From: Trichoplax adhaerens
Lineage: Eukaryota; Placozoa; Uniplacotomia; Trichoplacea; Trichoplacidae
NCBI RefSeq assembly: GCF_000150275.1
Contig: NW_002060950.1
Coordinates: 2,282,106 to 2,346,105, forward strand
Reading direction: 5' to 3'
DNA length: 64,000 nucleotides
The notes beneath the pieces are model-generated. The model was not told the origin of the DNA. It made no database searches and saw only the letters and a program-made list of their open reading frames with translations. Positions 1 to 13,600 of this stretch are shown piece by piece; the first letter of the stretch is position 1; every line of letters starts with the position of its first letter. A program made the position numbers and the translations under genes.

Positions 1-1697
1 GAACGCTTATTAATCTTTTGAGCGAGCAATAGAACCAAAAAATAGTTAAAGTGAGGCCAGCGTCAAACTTGAATAGCTGAAGTATGTTTATAGCTTCATA
101 CATAGAATTGTTTAATAATACATAAAATATACTTACAATACTTAGCATGTGTAGCTTCTTTTCATAATCGTTATCCGAGCACTGACCATCATCATGTACT
201 AATCCCACATTATCAATACCTTTACAGTTACTATCGGGTTCATCCTGCTTCTTCAAGAGTTTTAATATAAGGTGTCCGAATAGTTGTATATCTTTCTCTA
301 CTTGTGTACCATTATCAACATTTGTTGCCAAAGTAAAATTATATAAAATTGCAGTTTTAGGTCCCTGTAGAAATGAAGTTTGAAGTTTAGTGAAATTATC
401 TTCTTAACATATACTAACAGTAGTCAAATTGGAATAAGCTGAAATAGTTATGTTCGTTTCCATATGCCTAGGGTAAATCCGCTTGTTAGAGTATACATAC
501 CTTTGGTGTTCTAGATCCATATAAAATTGAGTCGTCCTCTAATAGATTAATAGCTATGTTTTTTTGATGAATATAGACTAGTGCTTCCAATATATCCAGA
601 GTGATGTCGTATAGGTTACCGATGCTAAGCGATTGAGAATTGGTTTTCATGACTTTGCAAAGCATTTCACCGTAAATTAGCTCGGTGCATATAACTCTGT
701 AAAGCATTAAAAATTTATTATTTTATTTAGAGTTCTGTTTACTATAAATTATTAGTAAATAATAGTTCTTAATTTAATGTAGTAGTGCCAAAAACCTACA
801 ATATGCAATTATGCAGTGAAGACTTACAGTTGCAAAAGAATATCGTTTACATTTTCACCCGGTGAACAGGTATATCGAAGTTCAGAGTAGGAAGATAACC
901 AAAGAAATTTGACAATTCCTTCTGGCTTACCTGACTCTTTCGATAATAGTCTTAATATTCTAGCTTCATTAGCCCACATATTGCGCTCTTTGTTACTGAA
1001 TGATTTCAACATACCAAATACTTTATCGCTTTTCCAGTTCAGCCAAGCTGCCATAATAAGAAACTACAGAAGGAAGAGAAGAAGTGTCAATAAGAAAATG
1101 GAAAATATACTAACATGCAATAGTTATGTGTTATGTTTATTGTAAATTAATAAAGAAGTTTTAGAGCAAAAGAATAAAATTACATAGCTGTAATTTATAG
1201 AAATACGGTTAACACAGATCCAATATTATATGCTTATCGAAGTACTAGGTGCCTATTTAAATATTGCGATATTGAAGATCTGCCATGAAGCGTAAATCGC
1301 TTAATAGTTGTGTAGCTATGCAAATTGACACGTAGGAATATTTAAGAAAAAAGGAGATCATTATCTCAGTGGTGCTGATTATGCACACATATTTGAGTGT
1401 AGGAATAGTATACTTTTTATGATTCTGTTACGAACATAGATGAAAGGATCTTAAGGTATATACTGCACTGTTGGTGTATAGGACATTATTTAAATTTTGC
1501 TAGGTACTTTTAGATTGCTTATAAACATAAACGAGCTAGACAAAATGGCTACTAAGCAATTTATTTGTTCGTTACAAAAGCAACATTATATACCGGCCAA
1601 GCTCCTTATATACGTATTATCATTAAATTTAATACCTGTCCTTCTTTTAGCTGGCCACATTTTCTAATATTTACAATTGGCGGTTTATCAGCGGTTT
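1..1697 (-). other. Kinase-like (pseudokinase) C-terminal domain of the giant receptor, partial
   Basis: Exons: 1,636-1,697, 828-1,063, 501-696, 137-364 and a tentative 1-76 running off the window. Kinase features: a degenerate glycine-loop region split over the first two exons (LKEGQ then FLIMAAW), a beta-3 lysine in GMLKSF at 1,004-1,006, an alpha-C glutamate in ANEARIL at 965-967, then a catalytic-loop position and a [14 protein letters not shown]-lobe helix. The HRD position reads INL (543-551) and the DFG position reads NFT (332-340), so both catalytic aspartates are gone. Phases fit across all joins, from the 7TM exon onward. The loss suggests a binding or regulatory role, not phosphorylation. 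The last exon and C terminus are uncertain. Confidence 0.72.
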
Positions 1698-4600
1698 CTA
1701 GATGGATTGATGAAATCAGTTTAGAACACCATATATTTATATATTCCATTAATTGAATGCTGGTATCTAATAAATGACTCTGTGTTCGATACTTACTTTT
1801 CATGGCTTCAAGTGGAACTGTGGGCGTAAAATTTCTAATGGTCCTTCTTGTGCTGTTAATAGTTGTATTGCTAGCTGAACTGGTGGAATAAACTTGTGAT
1901 TTAGTGGCAGATGTTCGCCGAGAGCTGGCCCATGACCTCATTAATCTTTCTTTAAAACTTTTTGTCGTCGCTGTGTATAGTATCGGATTAATTGCTGAAT
2001 TAATAGGTAAGCCTAGTACGGCGTAGTACGAAAATGTTCGAGCACCAATATTGACACCGAAAAATGTTAATATTGCTAAAACAATAGCTGGTAACCAGCA
2101 GGCAAGATCAGTAAATACGATCAGCATCATTTGAATCATAATTCGGCGTTGATTGAGAGCATCAGTTGATTGAACAGCTTGATTTGTTCGTTTAATTACG
2201 ATGAACATATTTAAATATAATGTAAGTATAATGATAAAAATAACTGTATTGCAAAATATAAATAAGCATAAAGTGTACAGCCAAGCGGTATTACGAGCTG
2301 GCGATAAGCTGAAGGGTAGACATACGCTAGACGAGGAGTAAAATCCACTGAAGTAGGGCATTAATTGTGAAAATGCTGGTGCTAAAAAGATCAGTAATGT
2401 CGTAGGCCAAGCACAAAACATAATGAATTTGGCTTTTCTTATTCCCAGTTTGTTGATAGAAAATGGATAAACAATCCATAAATAACGATCTATAGTCATA
2501 TTTAATAGGGTAAAAACCGACATTTCACTTGATATTGAGCTTATTATTCCGCAAATTTTGCAATATGGGCTATGTAGCCATGTTTTCTCTTCTTTAGCAT
2601 ATCTACCTTGCATATAGCGATCAGCTATACCAATTGATATTAAATAAACTCCCATCATAAAATCAGCGAAAGCTAAGTTTAAGATTAAAAAGCTTGGAAC
2701 GCTTTTCTGTTCTATTTTAACGTTCCAGCGATATAGTAATACTACAAGATTACATAGAATTGCGAATACACCCATAACCCAAACCATAACTTTCAAGACT
2801 TTATCAGCAAGCATATCTTGACATGATGATAATACATCTAAAGCGGGGTAGCACTGTTTAATGCCAGGCTTCAAGCAACAGAAATATGTACTGCTTGAAC
2901 GTCTGAAAATTGAAGATAAGAGTATCAAATGAAATTGAAGACTGAAAATGCTAGCAATATTTACTTCAATTACTGCTTTTGTTATTCTAGTGAGATCAAT
3001 ATAGGGTTAGTGAGTGCTTCCGAAGATTAAATAATTCCATTGGCCTAAGAGGATTGCATTACTCTTAACTGTAAGTAATATATCGGTAACGATCAGAAAT
3101 AGCTATGCCGCCTGGCAAATTTTAGTAATAATAAATGAAAGTAATCATAAGGTAAATACATACATACAAGTAAATAATAGAACAGGTATGGGTCCTTAAA
3201 ATTATAGTAGCTTGAAATAATTTGTACTCGTTTACAGAATTTTAAATTTACAAGCTATTCTATTATTAAGCTTTCTACTGTTATCGTAACTCAGATTTAC
3301 TTGCTCTACGACCTCTAATATTAATTTTTAGTCGTTTGACTATTACATATATGTATATATGTATATATACTTTTATATATACTTACAGATAGTGCAAATG
3401 AGTAAGATATTGAAACGTATTTTCAGCGATTAATCCAAGATCAAAAGGGTTATTTGATATTGTCCTAGATATTAGATAAAGTATTAAGCTCAATAAAATT
3501 ATGCTAGCTTAGATCTTTTAATCCTCTTCAAATGCGATCTGACTTACAATTCTGAAAGACTATTCATTCCAAAGAATACATCTGAGCTAATTGATTTCAA
3601 TTGATTATTCTGTAATAATCTATTTAGTGAAATTGATAGTGATAGTTTGAATAAATATTATTATAATACAGATAGATATATAATATTATGAGCAAGCTAG
3701 TACTATATGTATGTATTTATGCCTCTTTCAGTGAAAGCAGCTAGTAATTAAAATGACTTACAATGTTTTTAATTGAGCTAAATCTTGAAATGAGCCGCTT
3801 TCAATGAATTCTATCCAATTATAACTTAAATCGCTATTGGAAATAAATACCAAGTGATTACAAAGATTACTTAATATTTTGTTGATATTAAAAGTAAACA
3901 TACAGCAATTCTAAGTTCATCAAGCCATCGAAGGCTAAAGCAGAAATATTTTTTAAACTATTCTGTGCCAGATTCCTATAAATTTAAAGATGGTAAAATC
4001 AGCATAATTCTAGAAATGATAAAATATAAGAGAGAAATAGCAATGCGGCTACAACTTACAAGACAGTTAAATTGAAACACTGAGAAAAGGATCGATGAAT
4101 GGTAGATAGCTGTTGGTTGCTTAGATTGCTACAGATGTAATAAGAGATCGATAAATTTTTGAAATTCGGTCAATATGATTAAATTAATAATAGATACATT
4201 TAATAGATTCACTATGTGTACGAGAAAATTATTGTATGGAGAAGATAGTACTAACAGAATTCGAAGTTCTGCACATTCAGAAAAAGCTCCAGATTCAATT
4301 TCTTGTACGTAATTTCCTTGAATATACCTAAATAATGTAAGAAAATTTAGCTGCGCTATTTGTTCATTATTAAACTAAATTATTTTGACGTGGAAAATAT
4401 ATAGTCAGTTTTCATTAAAAGATTAATGTGTTCCTAAGCACAAATTTACACACGAAACAGAATTACTAACAGAGAACGTAGCCTTTTAACATTTTGAAGA
4501 AAATGTTGTGGAATGATCGTCATGTTATTGTAGCTTAGATCCCTAATCGATTCGAAAAATATTCAAAATGCAGTAATTAAGATGAATAATTGTTAAATAT

Positions 4601-7600
4601 TGAATAAGACATCATCATATTAATAGTTCAACATACAGAGCATAAAGACGAATCAAGCCTTTTAGGAATTCATTACTGCTTCCATCGTGGAATAAATGGT
4701 TATGGCTTAAATCGCTAAAAGAGATTACAATCCATGCTTTAGCTTTGATATAAAGATTGCTCGATTTTAATGTAGTAGTAGTTGAAGTTGAGATTAACGT
4801 TACGACTTACAGGAATCCTACATCAGATAATTTTGAAAACGGCTGGGCTGGCAATGTCTCAAATTGATTATGCGATAAGTATCTACAGTAAACCAATATA
4901 AGTTGTTATGCAGCGTATTATATAACTAAAATTGCAGCATGTGGTAAAATTTTATTGACTAAAGCAAGACAATATAAGAAATTTTTAATTTCAATTGATT
5001 AATGGTGCAAGCTATCCTTTAACATTTCAAAATATCATTTTAAACGACTATGCACATAGGAATAGAGATGAATTAAATATATTAGCTAACATGGCGGTAA
5101 GATCAACATTGAGGGGGCTTGGCAAAATTTGTAGTTTTCTGTTTCGGCAGTCTAATGAGGTGCTATTGCAAATGCAAGCGTTTGGACAAGTAATATTGGC
5201 TATATGAAGTATGGATAAGTATATATTTATGATGTTATAATATAGACGTAGAATTAATGATTCAAATTAATCTCTGAAGCATTGTAGATAGTCTCTATGA
5301 TACAACCCTATTAGATTCCAATATTTACCGCAATGAAGTTCATCTGATCCATCTTGGCAATCTATAACGTGATTACACAATGTTTCCCATTTACGACATT
5401 TAGTCCACCGACAAACTGGACATGCTGATTGCCCTGTTAGAGAAATTTTTTTTTACATAGAATTGAATTTAGGTCGGAATATGGTTTTGCTAAATAAGAG
5501 CTAGAAAGTATATCCTCATAATTTTTCTACCACATGCAATCTGTTGCGAGTTATCCTTGCATTTATATCCATTGTTGCATTTGTAATCATTTTGCACACA
5601 TTGGCCATCGTTACATTTAAAATCATTACTCCAACACGCCGTTACGTTAGCTATTTAAGTTCATGTCCAATTTGGTCGAATAGATATAAAAAGTAAATAA
5701 GCATGAAATATAATTAACAAAGTTTAAAAATATTATGATAACATATTACTGGCTACTTCTAATAAGTAATTACTTTTTTATACTATAAAATAAAAGCCAT
5801 TTGCAGATTTAATGATCGATTATAAGAGAAGTACCGTACTATAGCATAGTATTTATTAGAAGTTTTAGTTACTAATTCTTTGAAGTGAGCCTGATTTCAA
5901 TCAAAGATGTAGTTACATTTAATTTATTTCAAACTTACGGCAAAAAATTTCATCAGAATGATCGAGACAATTATTAATGTTGTCGCATGTATTTGCAAGC
6001 TGAATACAGCTGCCATCGTAACATTGAAATTGATTTTCATTGCAAGTTGATAAATCTATTGAGGAATGGAGATATTAGTTAATACTTGAGCAAACTAAGG
6101 TATATCGATTTCATTATTGTTTAAGAAAATGGATAGTAATTTATGCTGTATTACTTGAATTATTTCTATAGAATAGGCTAAATCCTCCTCCTTGATTAAA
6201 ATGGTTTATGACCACCAATTTCAGGTACAACACGTTGCCAACGAAAGTCATTTTCTCTGGACTTTGGCTACCGCAGTATCGCCTGGTTGTATCTAGTCTT
6301 TCATATTCAGTTGATATAGTTAAATAGTTTTGCTGGCAATCGTAACGACTATTAGGTAGGTAAAAACGACTAAATTGTAGTGTGATTTCCGATATATTTC
6401 CAGACGGTTGTATAGTATAGATGCACTGAGATTGATTGGATGGCAGTTGTGGGAACCTGTATGAACTAATTTTATCGGATTTAGCGTGGTAAATTTCATC
6501 ACATTTCGAAGCATTCCTTCCTATAAGGCAAAGGAGAGGACATAATATCAGTATATGGGTTTAAGTTACTCAAAACTTAGCTAAATTCATCAACTAAGAT
6601 GTAGTTATCATACCACAGAAACTCCAGTGAGAATTATCTTGGCAATAATGAGATGAATACTTGCAAACTTGGTGTTTATTTTCGCACTGGCCGTTACTGC
6701 ATTGGAATTCTGATGGCCAGCACGATTGAACTAGTAATAAAAATCATGATAGAATAATGTTAGAATAGAATATATGCGTATAAGGAGATATTTAGGCGAA
6801 ATGTTAAGAAACCTGTACGATGTTAGCTTACTCTCTACTGGTATAAAAGATGTATTTATATGATGAAACTAAAGCAGTATTTTATGGTAGCATATTCGAT
6901 AGTGATAAACGAAAAATTTAAACCAGCATGGTACCGTTAGTAACTCAAATCTATTTAAAAACTCATGTAATAAATAAATCTCGACGTGTAAAAGAATTTT
7001 TTGCTGTTGAAGAAAATCTATGAAAGTTTCTGTGCTGAAATTCTACCGCAATAACTTGGTAGACATTTAAGCAAATGATCACTCAAATGGGCATATTTCA
7101 TATTTCATAACTATAGTAAAACCCTTACGTGCAGTCTTATTTCCGCATAGGTATTCATCTGAATGATCAGAGCAAGCGAATTCACCGTTGCATCTTTCTG
7201 TTGCATCTACACATTCTCCATTTTGGCATTGAAAACTATCTTTAGGGCAAGGTGTATAGTCTAAAATAAAAATTTATTTATATCAATACGTACTTATAGC
7301 CTAAATATAATCGACACATCACGAATTCTAAAGCACACATTATGCATACCGTATTAAAAATGAGAAAATAGTAAAAGATGAAGAGATATATCAGCTAATG
7401 TTGCACAATTTACTGATTTTCTCACAGCTTACATGATAAAGATTGATAGAATGCAAAAAATCCACCCCCGTTCTTAGGTAGTTCCAATAGACTTGCGGAA
7501 CTGCTAATTCTCAATTGGATCAGTAACGATGATGAAGAAGAAATCATTACCGGAGGTATAGCCGAACCACAATATACACCTTGATAAATTCTTCGTGCGG

Positions 7601-10600
7601 CTAAGGTGTTACCGTCTCGAACAACGAGATAATCTTCTTTACAGTTTATAGATGGTCTCAGATAGAATCTTTTAAACGTTAAGACTACTCTGCTATTGGG
7701 ATCCTTTAGCTGAATGTGATATAAGCATTCTGTCCCAATGTGATATCGCGATGGATAACCAAAAGACTGAATAATTCCATGATTGGAATTGTAATTGAAA
7801 TTACAACCAGAGCTGTTTGTTACTGTTAATTGATTAAGAATTACTTTAAGTTAATAAAATTATTTATTCTTAAATTAATAATTATATTTGCAATACGTTA
7901 ATAGTTTCAAAGAGCGAAATTATAATTTTAATTACCGCAATTATATTCGTCTGATTCATCGATGCAGTCAATAACGGAATTGCATCTATAGGTATCGGGA
8001 AAAGCTAACATAGGTAGACATAGGCCGTCGCTGCATCTATATTCTCCTGGTATACACCCTATGTTTTTATCTTAAATAATTAATTTGAGGAGAGGAAATA
8101 CTTTAGTGGAGTTGGAATCATAAAATAATGAAAAATCTGACGTGAAAAATTAGATAGCATGATGACTATTGACGACATATAAATTTGTATTGGTTCGCCT
8201 AGTCTTATACTATAAATAGTACAAGTGCGTCGTTTCATCCTCTTAGCCACCTTACGTACTACAATTAGCTGAAATTATTACAAAATTCATCAGATGAAAT
8301 CATCTAAGATGCGAAAGGATCTTAAAAAATTGAGGGGATAATATATCGTAACGACTGAAGCAGATTTAGTAACTACCACAAGTAAGTAATAAATTCATGA
8401 AATTGTCGCACTGAGGCACTATTATTTAAAATGATTCTGCAAGTTTAATGCAGTGGTTTGTTAAACTTACCAAATTGCATTTGGTAGGTAATATTTACAA
8501 CATATTGGTGATCAAATACTCCATAGGGATTGTACTGAAAATTGAGCATAGCTATAGTTGCGTTAATTCCGTTTATTAGCCGTTGGAATGTATTCGAGGT
8601 ATGAATGCCACATTGAGAGTTTGAGACTAGTCCGTCTTGAAAGTTCTTCAAACTGTCTAGTTGAATAGCTGCTTTAGAACAGACAACTTGATCTTGATTA
8701 CCAATATTAACTCCTAAATGAAACATATTGTAGGTAAAATGGATGCCAACACCTTGCCTGTGATTAATTATAAAGCAGTATGTTGCCAGCTTATATGTAA
8801 GAGTTGATGGAATTGGAAGAATCATTGTTCTTTTTAATGCTGTCTCTGTAAAATCGCAATTACCGCTTTTAATACCTATAAAAATTTAGGTAAGTGAAAT
8901 AATTGAATCAGAAACAGTATCGGAAAATGTTTTAAGTTTACCCCCAAAAATAAATTTTATACCTAATTGAGTATTGGAATCGACAATGTACGCTCTAAAT
9001 CCAAAATTTCTCGTGTTATTACCAATTTGAATCCCAGTCGCATTCCATTTGTAAAGCAGATATAACGTCGATCCAGGTGTAATTTCCATACTTGGCGATT
9101 TTTGACCGCAATATCGACCAAGTAAAGTGCCTTGAGAACTATCACCTACTCGAATTTCTAAATAATTTTCCGCACAATGCTTGGAATTTCTATCACCGAT
9201 GTTGAAATTAATAAAAATTAACTTCAAAAAGCGATCACGACCTTGTAGTTGGTAAGTACAGAAATTATCGCTAGCTACGGTTTTAATAGAAGAATCAAAT
9301 GTTGGTGATTGAAAGAAACTAGACGATGAATCGGATGTCACTTTTTGATGACAGCTAGAACCTAATGGAAATAAAATTAAAAGTGGTATAGGTTAGGAGT
9401 TTATTAGGTAGGAAAGAAGAATAAAAATATCTGATAATAGCGTTACCTAATGAATAGTGGACAGGGTGGGTACATAGACTATTGCGTATCTCCATGTATC
9501 CAATATCTACGGTATTTAGACTAGTACCGTATCCTCCACTTGATATGATTAATTCAATCTATCTCAGAATGTTAATTATTATTTATAATTAATTAAACTG
9601 ATGTGGAAATAAATTGGAATTTAATGTACTTATCTAGGTATCACATAAGCATAGAAACTAGATTTATTAGTAATCCATAAAGCTTTAACCTGTACAACTT
9701 TCGTGAGAGCAATAGGAATAGTTTGAACTCTCCACTGGTTATCTACAGGATGCGTAGATAGCCATACCAGGATTGGCTTACTGTCGTTGATGGTAGTATA
9801 TTTTATTTGTAAATTAATACTTGACTCAATTGGGAATTTATACCATAAGATCATGCATAAACCATTTGTAGTACTGGAGATATAAGGGCTCTTTAGTGAA
9901 ATCGTTGTTGGCTTGTTGGCTAATTGGAACCTGTATATACTTCTAAACTGGCCTGAACGATTATGAAGAAGCTGTGCTAAGTAGCTAGTATGGTATTAAG
10001 TAAAGGATATGATTTGATAAAATAATGTGCCGTATACGAGTAGTTTATAGAAGACTTTCAATTGTATATCTATGATGTCATATAATACTCAGATCTTTGA
10101 GACTACTAGAAATCTATTAATATTACGTTCTAATAGTAAGTTATCTTTCATTTATCGGTTGTAAACTGTTACCTATACACCAAATAAGTTGATATACTTA
10201 TAGACTATCGCTAACTGATGCAAATGTTATGCGATAAAGATAAATTAGCTGAAGTTTCATAACATACGATATAAACCGTAGCAACAGATGCTACCAGTAC
10301 CTGATCCTTTCGTTATCCAATAATTTTTTGCAGACTCAGTATGCCAGTAGCTAATGTTACGGTCTGGATTAAATTGTGTAACTTGGCCTAATGCTGAAGC
10401 TAGCACATGAATAACAATTATTATACAGCAGATAAGCTCGATCTAAAGAATTGATTACTATTACAGGAACATATCAACGAAGATAAAATTTACCGATTAT
10501 TTTCCCAACAGTTATCCAAGATACATTGACTGAAAGAGCCAGCGAAGATTTTTGCAATAGTGTTGATGATTTAGTTATATATTGCATGTCAACTTGATTG

Positions 10601-13600
10601 CTAGATGCTTCTAGAGAGAAAGGCATCAGTGACAGATCAATTGTGCTAAGTGTTGGCGAAAAGGCTTTAATTGCGTCTTTAATATCTATTTTATGAGACT
10701 TTAAATCGGTTAATTCACTGCTGTTGAGTAGTTCAAGGCCATCAATTTGGATATTCAAGGCAATAACTCCATCATCCTGGCTTCGAATACTGTAAGTGCA
10801 ATTCTTAGTTAAGTCAATCTCCAGCGAACCTTTGGATGTTGTATAAACTCTCGAACAGCTAGCTTGCCGATCTGAAAAAGAAATTGACCGTCATTTATAA
10901 TTACATCGAAGTAATCATGATAAGAATTAGATCAATAACAAACTACGAGAAGGTTTTCCAAATATCGTAATTTTAACGATTCTAGCGTTAAGATAGCTTC
11001 AGTAAGAAGTAATAACTATTGCGATTCAATAAGTTAGAGTTATTTCGAATATTTAAAAGTAATGATACGATACGTTTATATAGGCGAAATTAAACATTTA
11101 GCGAATGGAAGAGTTCTAGGCTGGTGCGATTAGCTATGTATCATGGTGTAATACTTTCAATGCTACTATGCTTAAGGTTAATGTTTTATGAAATTTCAGA
11201 TAGTCTTTGACAAAATTGTTTAATACTTACTAAATCTACTGGCCACGGCCTTAAATCCCTTCTCTACTTTTGAATACCGAAGCCGGTTAGAATGAAATTT
11301 AACCCATAACCAATTTGATGTAGCCACCATGACAATTTTGACATCTTTACATAATTTTCCAATTAATTCTGAGGTGGATAAGGCTCCATCTCTTACTTCT
11401 AGGTAATCGTTGTCTTCCGTACAATCGTCATCTAGTGGTAGGCGAAAATGATCAAACTTCAAGTCTTGTATATCAATTTGAATGCGGTGCCCGGGATCGA
11501 TAGTTAATTTGTAAGTAAAATCACTTATGAGCGGATATGGCAATGGATAATTTGGTGATGTAAATTCTATAACGTCAGTGACCTTTTTTAGACGGATAAT
11601 TTGTTCTTTTTGCTGCGTCTGAGCTGTAATTTGAAATAAATAATTGCAAATCCACTTAATTTATCTTTATACAAGATGATTCAGATTGTAAATATCTATC
11701 GATCGATTACTTTTTAAATATTGTTAATTTAACGAGAGTACATAAAAGTAAAGCTAAATGAATTTTAATAACAAAACTACCATGTAAAATAAAAATAAAA
11801 ATTAAATATTTTACCTAAAAAATTTTCCAAGTGAAACTTGTATTTTACTTCGATATTTTTTTCGTAAAATGAATTAAGAATTTGCATCGGAGTCTTGGTA
11901 TTTATAGCTATTATTTGATCCGGATAGTCATTCGGACATAAATTTATTCGTGTATTAGTATCAATTTTCATTTGCAAATAATTGATCGCGCATTGGATTA
12001 ATGGTCGATTAGTTGTATAGTCCACAAGTTTGAGTCTTATATAAAAGCTGTTGATTTGTTTTGGAATGGAGAGAAGGGTTGTACACTGCATTGTATAAGG
12101 CGAAAAAAATGGATACCAGGGTGATTGAAAATATATCTGCCCATTGCTATCGTATACTTTAGCTTGCATATTAGCTTGTTTTGGACAATCTAAGTTTTCA
12201 ATAATAAAAATTAACAACATAACTAACATTAGAGAGCTGGAAAGTGGGAATATATGATAATCAAGAAATATCGTGGAGATATACTAAAAGTACGGTAGAG
12301 GCTATCTTGGATTTATATCTTTAACTGAGCTAACCAATTTTTTTCATTCGGATTACAGCGCATAATAGAACAGCTAAAGAAATTTTAATTTTCATAGCTA
12401 TATACTTTACCTGTGTTATTAAGATTACAGTTTAGACACACTATAATATCATCGATTGCTAAAGAATCTGTCGGTTTTTCTTGCCAGACTCTAATATTTA
12501 GCTAAGTGAAATAAAATTGGAATGAATAGTCTGGTTAGTGATATTTTATTATCTAAAATCTCGTAATGGTCATAACATTAACGTCAATTTACATTTGGAT
12601 GCCATTGCTACTAACTTTCTGATAAATACATGCAGACAATATTATAAACTCTGCATTCTATGCAATACCATATACATACTATAAAATGAACTTACATTTA
12701 TACCGGCTATTCCTTTGCTTAACTTGGGTATATTCAGTATAGGAAATTGAACGAATGACCAATCAGCAATTAATTTAAATTGCAAGCAATACTTTGTAGA
12801 ATTGACTGGTTGTGTAACGCCTAGTATTGAATAGGTAAGGTATATTCTGATCGGGAAATTTGATCCATGAAAGAGCCAGAAGCCGACATGAACTTGGCTA
12901 GAGCCTGGAATGGTGACAGTGGTAGAAATAGAGGCATTGGTTGCAGGCGTAAATTGATTGAGAGGATTTAGAACCAAATAATGCCCTAAGTATTAAAAAT
13001 TTAATTTCATATTTTTGTATTTTGCCTATGTATGTAATATCATTACATAGATTATTACGTGAAAATTACCTTGACCATCTCGGCCCTTTGTATGATCACG
13101 ATTTAATAATCCAATCTCAGCAGCACCAATAACTTTGTCAGAGGCATTCTTCGCAGAGAGAATTCGCCACCAACGATGACCATCTATGTTATCAACCTGC
13201 CACAGACATGGTATTTCAAATGAACATCTATATTTTGAGCCCGACCAAAATTCTTCTGATTCTAGGATTATTATTACCATAGAAACGTAAAGAAATTAAA
13301 GACTTAGTAGGACTTTATGTAAGAAGATAGTTGTTAAATCGTTTGACTATGTATGTCAAGACTAGATCCTAACATTACGATAGGCTATGAAAAGAAATTC
13401 ATATACACATGGTATACTAGTATAATATCAGATTGTACAAATTAAACAGAACTTACTAATATACGAAATCTTCAAACTAAAAAGCTTCTTTCTCTTATGA
13501 ATTGCCTGATAAGCAACGCTTCCAAACGATATTTCAAAGCTTAAGCCGCTGTTAGTTGTTGACAAAGACTTGGGCAATTCTTGGTTTAGTAAGCAATAAT

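Noticed and set aside
828-1063. A separate small kinase gene downstream of the receptor
   Set aside because: Its N-lobe starts in the 62-base exon next to the 7TM exon, phases match throughout, and the exon has no promoter-like or start context of its own.
1606-2928. A stand-alone 440-residue GPCR read straight through from TTG-like start to stop
   Set aside because: The head lacks the upstream LRR that its hinge belongs to, and the frame reads through a good acceptor at 2,903 and a gtaagtat donor at 1,796; splicing on both sides fits phase.
3340-3386. TATATATG-type microsatellite as a feature
   Set aside because: It is a short AT-rich run inside an intron next to an LRR exon donor and has no further significance.
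4995-5207. Plus-strand 70-codon frame
   Set aside because: It is the reverse strand of the LRR cap exon, which has the expected cysteine cluster.
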